A stretch of 64,000 nucleotides of DNA, from contig CM056383.1 in NCBI GenBank assembly GCA_029718625.1, positions 68,109,758-68,173,757 of the forward strand, written 5' to 3'. Each line of letters starts with the position of its first letter. The stretch's first letter is position 1. This DNA comes from Synaphobranchus kaupii (taxonomy: Eukaryota > Chordata > Actinopteri > Anguilliformes > Synaphobranchidae). The position numbers and the translations under genes are program-made. Shown here piece after piece: positions 22,956-33,602 of this stretch. A model generated the notes under the pieces. It ran no database searches. It was not told the origin of the DNA and was given only the letters and a program-made list of their open reading frames with translations.

Positions 22956-25585
22956 CACATCTTAAAATGAGTCTAATTGGTTGTCCTCTTCTAATTAAAC
23001 TGATGTGAGTACACAGAAAATAAATCACTCTTTGCCAGTATTTTAAATGCATTCCAGACATTGCCGCAGTATCGGTGACAATATTTTCTTGCACGAGCCT
23101 CGTGTTTTCTGCCTCGATGGAATTGGATCACGATCAGAATAAGCTTCTTTGTGTCTCTATTCCCATTGCTCATCTGTCAACTCACAGCCAAATCTACAGG
23201 AGTAACCTTTCTATGTATTCACTGTAATTGCTGTAGCAAATACGTACGTATATCACACTCAACCCCAAGGCAATGCACGACAACAAAGAGGCAAACACTC
23301 AACGGTGTGCGGACTCTATCTTTTGTTCACTCATCTGTTTATTATTTTGAGGCCTATTACTTTGGATTTATGAATTATTAAATATCTGAACATGGATCCT
23401 CTGATTTTGCCACAGGCGTTTGTAAAATCACACTGATAGCCTTATTGCTTGACACTGGCGGAGAGAATAATCTAGCACAGAGGAGTGTATTTCCCTGGAT
23501 CAGAGCTTGCAGAACATATAGCCCGCTTCCCTATGTGATTGGAACAACGATTTCCCTTTTTTCAAAGCGTAAGATTGTGTAACCCTTAAATATAAGTCTT
23601 GGCCATCAACAATTTAAGTCAATACAATACAATGCAAGTTATGAATGAGCTGTATGTTAGACATACACCTTTAACATACCAAACAGTTTATATAAATGCG
23701 GTATGCATAAGGTAAATTCACATTGTCATAAGGTGAACAATGATAATTATATTCTGTTAAAGAAATTTCAAAGAACCTTTATATTTCCATGAGTTTCCGG
23801 TGATTCTGAGTTTCACATGAGCTTCCAAGCAGTGAGAAAAGAAGGTCTCAGCTCTGAGCCTCAAATTACAGACTCTGTGAACTTTGACCTTTGTTCTGGC
23901 CTTCTGGGGGAAAAGTGTCTTTGTGCTCAAATGGCAACGTGTGTATGGGATTGCATCTGTACATGTGTGTGATGTATGGTAATACACTCTTCCGTGACTT
24001 AGATCCAATATTGGAGCCGTTTTTTCTCGTAGTAGGCCTACTCTCCTTCTTCCTCTCTGCTTTTTATATGGAGCAGTTTTAAAGCCGCCATTAATCTTAA
24101 GGTTGGACTGGAAAAGTCTCATCTCGGTTGGATGAGATGCTGCTGGTTTTTATTGTCCCTCTGTGTGGAAAAAAAGGGGGAATTTTTCTCCCCCAACTTC
24201 CTAGCTTTCTCAAACTATAAAAGTGTATGAAAATGATGTTCTATTAAAGGTAGTTTAAGGCTGTCAGAAAAACACAGATGAAAAATGTAAGCAGCCATTC
24301 CAACCCATTTATCAATGTTCCACAAGTGTAGCCTAGCATGAATGAAACATGGCTGATTGACGAGGCGCCGCACGCCAGGACACCGATTGTCGTCTCAGAA
24401 ACAGGAAGTGCGTTTCTCTCGGCTGGGTTTTCTGCGTCCTCTGTTCAGAACAGTCTCTGGCCACTCTCTCCTTAGACTCCACGTTCCTCCCTTCCAAGTT
24501 CACAGATGTAGTTTTTACTTATTGCCGTCTCTTGATATAAGGAGGGAGACAGATCGGGCGTGGTTTGGGCCCCCGCGGCTGAGCTTATTGCAGCGCGTGC
24601 GGCTACCCGCTTCATCTGTGTCTCCGCTGATGTTTCTGAGTGATAGTCTCTGGGCAGGGCTGGCCGATGAAGCACGATCTCCCGCTAAATGCTAACCTCC
24701 TTCAGGCGCCAGTGTGAGTCATAAACGTTTCCATGGCATTTTTCTTTCTCAGGGTTCCGTTACTCCTTTCACATGCAGGTGCGCAGACAAACTCTGGCGA
24801 CATCATAGAACATGTGAGCCTGATTCCGTCCCAGATCTAACAAACAGCTGTGCTGTTTTAACATTGTTCAGGTGAATCCAAGCAGAGTCTCATCCTTTAG
24901 AAATCTGTGCATCTCACAGGAGATGGTCATGGTATTCATTTTGTGTTGAGTTGGAATAACAGGCCTGTCCCTTGAAACCAATATGTGGCTACATACAAGG
25001 CTATAATTTTATCGTAATTGGATAGCTGCATTTTTTCTTATGTGTATGCACAACTGAAAAATGTAATTCTTAATCACCATTCAACTGAGATAAACAGAAA
25101 CCAGCAAAAACATTTTTTTTTAGCAAACTTAACTCCTTAAGTAATAATACTTCCCCCCCCCCCCTACCAGTTCTTCCTTAGATAGATTTGTTCACAACAC
25201 AACATTTGGTCTCCTTGTAGGGCCAATTCATTAGTATGCACAATCTAGGGATGCACTAACTAAAAGACACACACCTGTATTGATGTATTATTGAAGACAT
25301 CCCACTTGTTTGGATGAGTATATCAAGTCTGTTCTTGTGAACAGAGCCACTGTCATCCAATACCTCTGATCTCCGCCATAGTGATACACATTAGATCGGG
25401 GAGAGAGGGAGGGAGGGAGGGATAAATAAATCATTAAATCGCAAACTGAGTCGGGGAGAGGGATGGTACACGAGTTCTCTGCAGGGCAGGATAGACAGAG
25501 AAAAACACAACCCAGCATCCTGCATATATCACACTCCTTACTATTAATCTGAAGGTGAATGAAGGACATGTTGCTCAATCCTACA
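22956..25585. other. Unique DNA, moderately CpG-rich at 24350-24720
   Basis: No gene recognised. Positions 24350-24720 are richer in CpG and contain a 112-codon plus frame with no known motif. A C run of about 12 lies at 25153-25164. Confidence 0.45.
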
Positions 25586-25607
25586 CCCCCCCCCCCCCCC
25601 CCCCCCC
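25586..25607. repeat. Poly-C run, 22 bases
   Basis: Uninterrupted C. Length in such runs is prone to sequencing error. Confidence 0.9.
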
Positions 25608-26070
25608 ACGGAATCAAAACATGGCTGCAGTAGATTTACAGGGAGCACTTCCTGCCGAAAAGGGCTTTCACCTGTGACTACCTAGCTGTCACTCCCGGCC
25701 GCCGTACCGCAGGTATCGGAAATCCCCAATGTTCTGGGAAGACCTTATTGGTAACACATGAAATTAAATCTGTAATAGTGTTTTATCCTTATAGAGACAT
25801 AACAAAAAAAGATAAAAGACTGCACGCAATGCCAAGTGATAAGTGAGGAGCTCTTTAGTTCGATAAACCCACACAACAGGACTTTGTTTTTAACTCTAGT
25901 CTAGTTGAACTGCCCACAATTAAAGGACAGGGGGGCAATGCAACAACAAACCTTCAATGAACTAGGGGTGTATCTAGTTGCTGAGAGCACCATTAGATGG
26001 GTGCTTAATACATTCTCTCATAAGGAACAACTCTAAGGGCATGCGTCTACACCAATGGTCCATGGACTTA
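25608..26070. other. Unique DNA
   Basis: Nothing recognisable seen. Confidence 0.5.
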
Positions 26071-26271
26071 ATTACATTACATCTTGGCACTTAGCAGGCG
26101 CTCTTATCCAGATTGACACAGATTACATTTCAACATACAGACTCATTTATTTAGCCGGACAGTTTACTGAAGCAAGTCAGGTGATGTACCTTGCGCAGGG
26201 ATACAGCCACAGTGACCCCTAACTGTGAATGAAACCTAGACCAATCCCCTAACCTTTACACCACATTGCCC
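26071..26271 (-). mobile_element. Old copy of the tRNA-headed SINE
   Basis: Same layout and orientation as 22724-22955: 'attacattac', 'cttagcaggcgctcttatcc', 'gtaccttgcgcaggg', and a worn head ending 'cacattgccc'. The box B region ('gtgaatgaaacc') has decayed, so it is considerably older. Confidence 0.75.
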
Positions 26272-27740
26272 AAACGTAGTCATTCACAGCACGGGTAAGA
26301 GTGCGTGATGAGTATATGCATGTAAACAATGGCTGACATGCATGTTCCTGGCCTTTCTCAGAATAATTATGCAATGATTGCAAATGCAAATCATCAGTTT
26401 GACATCGCCAATCTATTGGCCAGGGTTCAATCTATTGGCCATGTGCAGAAAAATATATTTGCAATGGTCTACGTTCCCCCGGCTTCCGTCGTTGCACGGT
26501 GAGCTATCAAAAATGAAGTAGCAGAAAAAATCGTTCAGTATGGAGGAGTCTCTATAGGAGTCTCTGTGCACTTCTAGTGGAGCTAATAAGGCCGGTGCAA
26601 TTCTGCAGCACAGAAAGTACAGAAAGTATTGGCTTATTTGTCCTCATAAAACTACCAATATGTGCGATACTACTTCCATTTCACTGTGCTACTCCAGCTG
26701 GAAAGAGTTCTGTGCTACAATCAGTGAGGGTCTGACTAGGTGTCAGATCTTATATTCTATAATGGATTAAAAAAAAAATTTCCAAATAGAACATTGATCT
26801 ATTTATGCAAAGCACTGCCTATGCCTGAGAATCCGTATAACCCAGGAGAGCAGGAATGTACTTTCTATGAAAATATGAAAGAAGGTATTCGAGGGGGGAT
26901 GGGGGGGGGCGGGGGTGGCTTAGGGAGGTGTGATTCTTCTTTTCTGGGCTGCAGTTGAAGATGTTGGGGTTCCGGGGTTCTGCTTTGTATCCTGGGCAGT
27001 GAGTCTGTACTCACAATGAGAAAGTCCATTTATTATTCACTGCTATTTCACAGCATTTCACCAAAGCGTTTCCAAAGCGTCCAAAAAAAAAAAAAACCCT
27101 GCTAAGATAGAAGTAAGGAACGTTCATAAGCGTTCGTTTGACACGGCCCCTCTTAATGAGAATGAATATGTGCATTTTTATTCCTTTTATTTATTTCTAT
27201 CATTATATATAATCTGGGCCTGACTGAACACAGCCTGTACAGCTGAAGAGGGAGGAAAACCCAGCATGCACTGCGGGGGCATGAGTCTCTGGCCTTAATC
27301 TCAAGAACCATATGATGAAACTATGATGAATCCTGTCGTTCAAGGACGTTCCATTAAAATTAAATAAATAATACTTTTGAAACTATTTTCACTGAAACGT
27401 GTTTTTTGTCATCCAACACACTTGTATTTAAAAGTTTAAAAACTTCTTACTGCCAGGTCTCAGGAGGAGATATGTATAAATAATAAATAGATCAAGAATG
27501 AGCAAACCTGAAACATTTCACAGCTTATGTGAAAACTTTTTTTTTTCTTCCTTTTGTCCTTTCAGAATAAAAAACGGTTGAACAATGAATATTCTGTTTA
27601 TGTTCAAGGCTGGCTGTAATGCTCGCCGTGTAAACTAGGTTAGGTATGAAGGCTCTTTGATTGCAATCCGACTGCAGAAAGAACCGCTGCACTTTGAATG
27701 CTTGTTTGTGATTGGCGGCATAGAAGGTTCTAGATGTTCT
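26272..27740. other. Unique DNA with a G-rich patch
   Basis: No gene seen. A G-rich stretch at 26892-26916 and A runs near 27084-27095 are the only notable local features. Confidence 0.5.
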
Positions 27741-27808
27741 TGAGCGACGACATGCCGCAGCATTCTCATCTGCGTGAGCGACGACATGCCGCAGCATTCT
27801 CATCTGCG
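27741..27808. repeat. 34-bp perfect tandem duplication
   Basis: Two exact copies of a unit starting 'tgagcgacgacatgccgcag'. The lack of differences points to a very recent event or an assembly artefact. Confidence 0.9.
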
Positions 27809-29327
27809 TGATCAAAAACCTGACTACAGTTCAATTGGGGAACTGCCTGGGGAATCATGAATTGCACCTGTTATGCACTCTCAGTGTTCATTGCAAACTC
27901 TGATTTGATTGGCCGTGTGGGTTCTCAAACTGTAATTTAATTGGATTAATGAGTGAGACATACAAAGTCTCCTTAGCGGCCCCAGAATGTATCAAGCCCT
28001 GTTCATTGATGAATAGAAGATCAGCTAATTGATCGCCTTGAACCACTCTGAATCAGAGGAAATAAGCTCAACTGAACTTGTAGGGAATAGTGTACATCAT
28101 TTTTCCAGAAAGGCATGCTTTGCCTATCTGTAATGTGTATATAGGTGAATTATTGTATATCCATGCCAAATTATATCGACCCATTTTTCTATTTAAAACT
28201 TGATATATACAACAAGGACCGGAAGTTGTAATAAAAAAAAAATGTTAATTTTTTTTTAATTTGATGCATGTGACCATTACAAGTACAATGAACAGCCCTA
28301 TACAAAATCAGATAATAATTTCAATGAATAAATATATTATTTCATTACTTAATAATAATACGTACAAACATATTCGTGTAGGTTCAGAAAATATCCCGAC
28401 ACTCTTTTTTTCCCCATAACCTACTTTTACAGCTTATTTTGCAATAAATGATGAGATATCTCCCTGATTTTGGTTTAAACACTGCCCTGAAGTAACCCCA
28501 GCCCACAGACCAGTCTTCTAAGAGCTATGACCTGTGCTATTTGTCACATTCAGCGTAGTTTTGATGGTGCAGAATCATTCTTATTATTAATATTATTATT
28601 ATTATTATGCTATGAGATTGCTTGGGTTGACCTATATATAGTAAAATAGTATTTATGGTGCTTTGTCTGTCTTTTTGCACAAGAAGCCCCATTAGTCTGG
28701 CGAATACCCATTTCTGTCAATAAAATTATAATGATTTATAGCAGGTCCTCAAAATGGAGTTTGTGTTTTTCCACAGTAGAGCGTATCCATTTGTCATTGG
28801 TTGTCTAACTGACCTCATATGCGTGACAGGACCTTCTCTCCTGGTGAGGAAAAACGCAATACGGTAGGGAAAAACTCAATCTCGAAAGAGAAAGTAGTCT
28901 GTTTCTACCTGCTTTACATCTCTCCATTGTGTTCTACCACTATAATGCCACAAATGTATCCAGATTCAGAATGAACTGTTTACTAATGTAATGTAACCTT
29001 GTGGATAGATCAGTGGCTTATAAGTCTGTGGGTTTCCAAACAATGGGAGAATGAAGCATCTGTGCATTTTCAAAGAGCAGAGATTGGCAGGTGGAGAGTT
29101 TTGAAAAACACAAAGTCCTTTGTGTCGTACTCGTGCATGCATTATTGGAGACTTCTCTCTGTCTCTGTTTTATTTATGAGTCTTTAATGTCAAAAGGTCA
29201 AACCTTTGCTTTGTGTGTTTATCTTCTCACTTCTTAAATTGAATATTTTCTCAGTGTGATTGCACAATGGAAGGAGTTTTTGTTTAATACTGTCTGTCTG
29301 TCTGTCTCTCTCTCAAAATAAAAAATT
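27809..29327. other. Unique AT-rich DNA
   Basis: No gene seen. Short ATT run near 28580-28607 and CTGT/CT run at 29290-29315. Confidence 0.5.
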
Positions 29328-29400
29328 CAAATGAGCTTTATTGGCATGATCACACATCAGCATAGTGTTGCCAAAGCGATTGTTAACATAAAACAACATT
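29308..29400 (-). mobile_element. LINE 3' end (minus strand)
   Basis: Read on the minus strand it ends 'catgccaataaagctcattt' + 'gaatt' and then a GA-rich run. This matches the plus-strand piece at 48896-49006, which has 'catgcaaataaagcacattt' + 'gaatt' and a GA tail. A polyadenylation-like AATAAA just before a simple-repeat tail fits a non-LTR retrotransposon 3' end. Family not fixed. Confidence 0.55.
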
Positions 29401-30119
29401 AGCATCAAAAACTATGAACAATAATAATGTTAATAATAGGGTGCTTTGGCCCTCAGTAATAGAGGTGTAATAAACAATAATAATGGTAATAAACAGCAAT
29501 AACAATTTAATCAACAAAAATAAATAAATAGATTCAATAAATGAGCAATGTTATAATTTATAATTAAGGGCTATTTTTCTCTCTGTCACTCTCTCCCTCT
29601 GCAGTCTAATTTGTTCATTTGTATTGTATCAATATGACTTATTTGTAACCCTTCATATGGGATAAACACTTCAAGTGATGTAACACAAAGTTCACATATG
29701 ACATCCGTATTTACAAGCTCTGTGTGGGGCTGAGAGCAAAAAGGGTATTGCCACATAATAGTGCAGCACAATAGTGCAGCCTCATTTAATTTCGTTCCTC
29801 TTTTAAATAGTTTTGTCTCCTTCTACATATTCAGGAGGAAGTGTCTGAATTCCCCACCAACCTCATGTGTGGGGGGTAGGGATCCCCCTAATCTACAGCC
29901 CTGTAAGGCGGTTCTTTACAAAGCCTGCAAGCTCCTATGTTGTGGTACAGAAGAGAAAAGGAAAAAAAAGAGTAGGGAGTGTTTTGCTGGACTGGCCAAG
30001 CATGTAAAGAGCTGTCTCGAAGTGCTTTTAAGCTCATTATTAAATAGGGTAAGTAGGTTCGTTCTTATGACGTGATACTATAATTGTAAAGGTACGGGTA
30101 ATGAGACAATACATGGAAG
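29401..30119. other. Unique AT-rich DNA
   Basis: AAT-rich to about 29560, then unique sequence. No gene seen. Confidence 0.5.
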
Positions 30120-30508
30120 CGTGTTGTAATGCCGTAGGGGGGCATTTTCCGGGCATGGATTGGTGCACTCGTACCCGTTGAAGGCAGGGTCAATGACGAC
30201 CGTTGCTTAATGGTATGGAGTGATAATATTAGCCCCAGGTTAAAGCATTTCCTTCCTGTGGAGAGGAGTGTACTTCAAGATCATAATGGCCCCATCCGCA
30301 GAGCATGAGCGGTCGCCCAATGGTTTTAAGAGCACAACATCGAGGTTATCCATATGATCCAGTCACAAGATGTGAACCCAATCAAGTATTTTATTGGGTT
30401 CACATCTTGTGGAAGAATGACGCCATGCTGGCCACAGATTATGGCCCGGCATCCCATTAAGTGACTGCGTTTGGTGTTTTCATTATTTTTTTTCATCACC
30501 TGCAAATA
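30120..30508 (+). pseudogene. Decayed Tc1/mariner transposase with 3' end
   Basis: One frame from 30171 reads VPVEGRVNDDRCLMVWSD, then the second catalytic-block motif LQDHNGPIRR (Asp codon 30279-30281), AVAQWF and SQDVNPIK, as in Tc1-like transposases (usual forms QDNAP and SPDLNPIE). Two in-frame stops and a Glu-to-Lys change at the third catalytic position make it dead. Directly after NPIK a 19-bp inverted repeat begins and most of the C-terminal part is missing. Sequence from about 30420 ('catcccattaagtgac', 'tttggtgttttcatt', T run, 'catcacctgca') resembles a Tc1 C-terminus, stop and terminal repeat. The 5' half and left terminal repeat are not found. Enzyme family is known; the lesions are seen directly. 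Confidence 0.75.
30364..30411. repeat. Perfect 19-bp inverted repeat, 10-nt loop
   Basis: Arms 30364-30382 ('cacaagatgtgaacccaat') and 30393-30411 are exact reverse complements. The left arm is transposase coding sequence; the right arm is an inverted copy sitting where coding sequence is missing. Probably a repair scar. Confidence 0.9.
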
Positions 30509-31020
30509 CTTCTTTTCAGATAATACCCAAAGGTGTTTGTGTATCCACGAGCCCAGTGTTTTGGGCTTCTCTATCTGTGCTTGCTATCAGCCTCAAGAAG
30601 CTGGTTTATTGTAGTTATTGTACAATGGGTGCATTCTTGTACATCAGTGATGCAGGCTTTGGCTCGCACATACACGCTTGCTTTTATATTTATGCCATGA
30701 AATGCCAAAGCATTAAAAGTGTTCAGCATGGTTTTAATAGCAGTCTATTACTGTCAGGTAAGAGGCACTTTCTGAATCGGCTTTGAATGTGTTTTCAATA
30801 CATTCATAGTTAAAATGTGCTTGATTTTGAGTCTATCCTCTTATCTGATGAGGAAGTGGAGCATCGCCAGAGTGACATTACTACAGAATTGACTCCAAAT
30901 GGCCTTAAGGAAGTATTGCTTGAATTGGCAATTAAATAAATTAATGAGAAAAAAGATGTACCATCCGCCGTTTCCCTCCAGTCCACCTCCCTTTCCTTTC
31001 CTCCGTTTTCCCATTCCTTG
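30509..31020. other. Unique DNA
   Basis: No gene seen. Confidence 0.5.
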
Positions 31021-31551
31021 TGTTTAATGTCGTGTTTTTCAGTTTACCCTGTTCGTCTTGTTTCTGTGTTCGCTGCAGACTGGGCGTGGTCCCCGTTTAG
31101 TTCCTGGTTTCTCCACTGATTAGTTAGCCTATCACTCTCCCTCTCGCACACATTCCTCACGCCTTTTAATTATTCAATTAGCCCGCTCACCTGTTCCCGT
31201 CTCTATTTAAGTTCCCCTCTTTCACAGTCTCCTGGCCAGTTTGTTTTCTTTGCTCCGTTTGAGATCTCCCGGCCATTCTGTTTGGTACTCTGTTTGCCCT
31301 TAACCTGTTTGTTCTGTTCCTCGTTCCAGCCTGCCCAGCCTGCCTCCTGTTCTGCCCGTACCAGCCCTGTCTCCTCTCCTGCCCTGCTTTAGTTCTCCAA
31401 CCCTGTTTCCAGCCTGTCACCCTTTAGTTTTCCCTGCTTGCTTGCTTGCCTACTATTTTGCCTTGCCTAAATAAATATGCTCCCTGGTGGAGTTTCATCC
31501 AGGCTGTCTCAGAGTCTTGCATTTGGGTCCAGTCCAGTACTCAGTCAAACA
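31021..31551 (+). mobile_element. Probable solo LTR, boundaries approximate
   Basis: It shares design with the LTR at 6558: an early 'gtcgtgt...tttcagtt...gttcg' pattern, the identical 'tatttaagttcc' TATA-like site (near 31204), and a pyrimidine-rich body. AATAAA lies at 31470-31475 and a terminal 'gagtcttgcatttgggtcc' follows. Ends TGTTT/AAACA are weak inverted repeats; no target duplication was found, so it is older or the limits are off by some bases. Confidence 0.6.
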
Positions 31552-32064
31552 AAAAATAACTAAAAGTAGCTTGTGAGGAAAAATTAATCGGAAATGAAAG
31601 AAGCCTGTGAGAGAAAATGAGTGAGGTTAAGTTATGCACTATCAAGACTTTGTGATTTGAAAATGTTTATAGTTTATTGTAATAGTGAAGCTCTAAGAAA
31701 TATGTTGGCATATATGAATCCGATGCCAACATTGTATGGTGCAAAATTGGTTAGTGGTATGCATGTCCGGTCATATTTGTTATTGAAAAATGTAATGCAT
31801 AAGCAAATTATGTCTAAAAAGAAATATAATTAGAGCTGGCTGTTTGTTAAATTAATAATATATTTTATTTACATTTTGGGGAAATAATCACAATTAACTA
31901 AATAAATAATATAATAATAAATTATAATTGTCTGGACGATATTTAATAATGCAGAGGGTTTGTAAGTGCGAGTGTAATAGCACATGATTCCAGCGGTATT
32001 TGCGCACAGTGAACATCACAGAAGGTTGTATTTGATTTGCATTAATCCTCTGCCATATTTTACA
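31552..32064. other. Unique AT-rich DNA
   Basis: Nothing recognised. Confidence 0.5.
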
Positions 32065-32175
32065 AAATTGTCAAGTCAATTTATTTATAAAGCACATTTA
32101 AAAACTACAAGAGTTGACCAAAGTGCTGCACAAGGTTTGAAAATGCAATAAAAACAGAAACAAGGGACAACCATA
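32065..32175 (-). mobile_element. LINE 3' end fragment (minus strand)
   Basis: 'gtcaagtcaatttatttata' followed by 'aagcacattt' and 'gagttgaccaaagtgctgca' reads on the minus strand as a common fish LINE/SINE 3' end terminating 'taaataaattgacttgac'. Only the 3' part is present. Confidence 0.5.
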
Positions 32176-32873
32176 ATACAAAACAAAATGGGGCTCAAAA
32201 ATGGAATTGGATGGATTGGGTTGCGAATAATAAAGTAATAAAATATAAAGATATTTACACTTCAGTAGTGACAACCACTTGAGTATAATTGTATCTCTTG
32301 ATCAATACATCTCAAAAATAGATGTACGCTGTAGAAACCGATTGGGTCCTTACCTGAATCACTTAATTAGACATTTCTGAATAGCAAATCAATTCAGCAT
32401 TACAGACATGAGGCGGAAAATTAATTACTTGAGAAATCAAAAACAAAAATACTGCAGCGCACCAGCAACATTATTTGTCTGTAACCCAGCAATACATTTT
32501 CACTTTTTATATAACAGGCACATTTCTCTTAAAACTGACATAAAGGACATTAATTAAAGCACATGCATTGAACACTAGCAATTATAGGGGTGTAGACTGA
32601 GTAGTTCTACATTATCAAATCTGTACACTGTTATTTAATCTTATACAACCAGTTTACTGTAAAGATGAGGGATAAGATTAATAAAAACCGGTCACGTTGA
32701 GAAGTCAAAACTGGTTTCAACTTGTGGGTTCTATTTGCCAGGGTCATTGACAGTGGCCATATTGTTAATTTTGGTAAAAGGTGTACACGTACCCTCAGAT
32801 CATAGCACCCACTCAGAACCCAGAATTAGCCGTTTACCATCATTTACTTAATTACCTACATGGTGTAAATACG
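32176..32873. other. Unique AT-rich DNA
   Basis: Nothing recognised. Confidence 0.5.
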
Positions 32874-33024
32874 GGGCCCAGTTTCTCGTAACTGGCTAAC
32901 TGAATTAGCTGGCTAACTGAATTAGCTGGCTAACTATGCTGAGTAAAACGTGGAAACCTCCCGGATATAGAACATATGAACACTCTTCCAGGTTTTACTC
33001 AGCCAGCTATGAGGAACAGGGCCC
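32874..33024. mobile_element. Foldback MITE with internal 17-bp repeat
   Basis: The left end 'gggcccagtttctcgtaact' pairs with the right end, which reads 'gggccctgttcctcatagct' on the other strand. Internal 'gctgagtaaaacgtgg' also pairs with 'ccaggttttactcagc'. A 17-bp unit 'ctggctaactgaattag' is tandemly repeated near the left end. Target duplication not identified. Confidence 0.65.
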
Positions 33025-33310
33025 TTATCTCCTTCTCATCTGCGAACAAAACCATACTCAAAATTTCAGTGTTTTAATTTTATGGTGTGTTGAGGGGTAT
33101 GTTAATTTCACAGTGTTTTGGGGCCAGGTATGTTCATCATAGTGTCTTGGGGGCATGTTAATTTCACAGTGTTTTCACAGTGGTATTTCTTAATGCCTCT
33201 TATTCAGTTTGTCTCATGCCTTTTGGTCAGTTTGGTCAGGTGTAAATATCTAGACAGCAAACGTGTTACATGAGAGTAAAACAGAGATACTTTGCGGACA
33301 TGAAGCAGAC
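33025..33310. other. Unique DNA
   Basis: Nothing recognised apart from a loosely repeated 'atttcacagtgtttt' motif near 33107-33178. Confidence 0.5.
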
Positions 33311-33602
33311 CTGAACGCGAACGGAGACGCCGTGTAGCATGCTAACCAATCCCTCGTCTGCAGGTAACTGCAGACTGATGTTATCCGAACGCTAACGCAG
33401 AGACGCTGTGTAGCATGCTAACAAATCCCTCGTCCGCAGGTAACTGTGCAGACTGCTGTTATCCGAACGCTAACGCGGAGATGCTGTGTAGCATGCTAAC
33501 CAATCCCTCGTCCGCAGGTAACTGTGCAGACTGATGTTATCTGAACGCTAACGCAGAGACGCTGTGTAGCATGCTAACCAATCCCTCGTCCGCAGGTAAC
33601 TC
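33311..33602. repeat. 76-78-bp minisatellite, about 3.7 copies
   Basis: The unit contains 'gctgtgtagcatgctaacca', 'atccctcgtccgcaggtaac' and 'gttatccgaacgctaacgc'. Copies differ by a few bases and one 2-bp indel. Each unit has a donor-like GCAG|GTAACT. No coding role seen. Confidence 0.92.

Noticed and set aside
30364..30411. microRNA precursor
   Set aside because: The 48-nt hairpin is too short for a usual precursor and its left arm is transposase coding sequence; a repair scar explains it better.
31187..31420. 77-codon minus frame
   Set aside because: Antisense translation of the pyrimidine-rich LTR body.
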